NCBI GenBank assembly: GCA_003222755.1 | Contig: QHXA01000318.1 | Location: forward strand, 579 to 6,641 | DNA length: 6,063 nt | Direction: 5' to 3' | Source of the DNA: Acidobacteriota bacterium | GTDB taxonomy: Bacteria; Acidobacteriota; Terriglobia; 20CM-2-55-15 | Program-made: the position numbers and the translations under genes | In this document: positions 5,479-6,063 of the stretch, in pieces | Position numbering within the stretch: position 1 is the first letter of the stretch | Layout: every line of letters starts with the position of its first letter | The notes under the pieces: model-generated | Seen by the model: the letters and a program-made list of their open reading frames with translations, nothing else | Told to the model about the DNA's origin: nothing | Database searches by the model: none

Positions 5479-6063
5479 ATGCGATCGATCATCAGGGCAC
5501 TTATCTTGATTGTCACCCTGTTGCCGGCCGTTCCCGTGACGGCGCATCCGGTCCCGTTTAGCTATCTGGACGTGCAGCTGAATGGTTCATCGATCGACGT
5601 CTCATTAACAATACACATTTACGATCTTGCGCATGATCTGCAGGTCACTCCCATGGAGCGATTGCTCGACTCCGGTTTCCTGGCGCAGCGTGATTCCGCA
5701 ATACGCACGTTACTCACGCCGCGCCTGGAAATAGCTGCTGACGGGCATCGGCTCCAGCCCGAATGGTTGCAGCCGGAAATCCTTGAGGACCGGCAATCCG
5801 TCCGTTTCCATTTACGCCATGCTGTATCAGCCGCGCCTGGTGTTGTTTCGCTCTCAACGGTGATGTTCCCCTATGATCCAAATCACCAGACCTTCGTTAA
5901 TGTCTACGAGGCCGATACGCTGACGTCGCAGGTGATCCTGGACGCCAATCACAGGCATACCGAATACTTCGCCGGCACGCGCCAAGGCGTCTCAGCCGTC
6001 GTTCGGAAATTCATACCGGCAGGCATCCATCACATCCTCATCGGCCCGGATCACTTCCTGTTT
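5479..6063 (+). CDS. HupE/UreJ family membrane protein (partial, C-terminal membrane region beyond window)
   Basis: An open frame of 195 codons starts at the ATG at 5479 and runs off the window. It begins MRSIIRALILIVTLLPAVPV and continues TAHPVPFSYL, a clear Sec signal with likely cleavage after Ala22, leaving His23 as the mature N-terminus. About 155 residues of beta-rich, non-membrane sequence follow, then AGIHHILIGPDHFLF (181-195). This G-x-x-H-I-L-x-G-x-D-H signature marks entry into the multi-helix membrane domain of HupE/UreJ-like proteins. Classical HupE and UreJ are nickel permease-like accessory proteins of hydrogenase and urease, but the long-ectodomain form is widespread without those enzymes and its substrate is not established; no hydrogenase or urease gene is visible here. 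No Shine-Dalgarno sequence precedes the ATG. Family assignment is good; function is open. Confidence 0.8.
   Translation, partial: MRSIIRALILIVTLLPAVPVTAHPVPFSYLDVQLNGSSIDVSLTIHIYDLAHDLQVTPMERLLDSGFLAQRDSAIRTLLTPRLEIAADGHRLQPEWLQPEILEDRQSVRFHLRHAVSAAPGVVSLSTVMFPYDPNHQTFVNVYEADTLTSQVILDANHRHTEYFAGTRQGVSAVVRKFIPAGIHHILIGPDHFLF

Overview
The window is a GC-rich, gene-dense bacterial chromosome segment with long, well-supported reading frames on both strands. The gene mix suggests a soil-type Acidobacteriota or similar Gram-negative bacterium: an ECF sigma factor coupled to a zinc-finger anti-sigma, an exported M49-like peptidase, an exported amidohydrolase, a Tat-exported MmgE/PrpD protein and a HupE/UreJ-type protein. 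The taxonomic guess comes from gene content only; no rRNA or other phylogenetic marker is present.

Layout, left to right. (1) Minus strand, 1-827: a two-gene regulatory unit. The ECF sigma-70 gene (827->244) overlaps the start of a zf-HC2 anti-sigma gene (247->1, cut by the window edge) through an ATGA stop/start. The sigma gene is split by a frameshift between region 2 and region 4. (2) 828-945: a divergent intergenic region. (3) Plus strand, 946-2556: a DPP III-like (M49) zinc peptidase with the five-residue HEISH zinc motif and a probable N-terminal export signal. (4) 2551-2580: a near-perfect palindrome containing the stop codons of both convergent genes. (5) Minus strand, 5374->2575: a two-gene operon. 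An exported metal-dependent amidohydrolase overlaps by 11 bp a Tat-signal MmgE/PrpD-family protein. (6) 5375-5478: a second divergent promoter region. (7) Plus strand, 5479 to the window end: the N-terminal ectodomain and first family signature (HHILIGPDHFLF) of a HupE/UreJ-like membrane protein, cut by the window edge.

How they may work together: every non-regulatory gene here appears to encode a product that leaves the cytoplasm (two probable Sec signals and one Tat signal, plus a membrane protein with a Sec signal). The amidohydrolase and MmgE/PrpD proteins are probably co-translated and may act on the same substrate outside the cytoplasm; the substrate cannot be read from the sequence. 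The ECF/anti-sigma pair may respond to an envelope signal, but the frameshift means the sigma factor is either inactive or affected by a sequencing or assembly error. I saw no CRISPR array, tRNA, rRNA, insertion sequence or phage gene. The oddest points are the frameshifted sigma gene, the amidohydrolase lacking the usual terminal active-site Asp, the Tat-exported PrpD-fold protein and the stop-codon palindrome.
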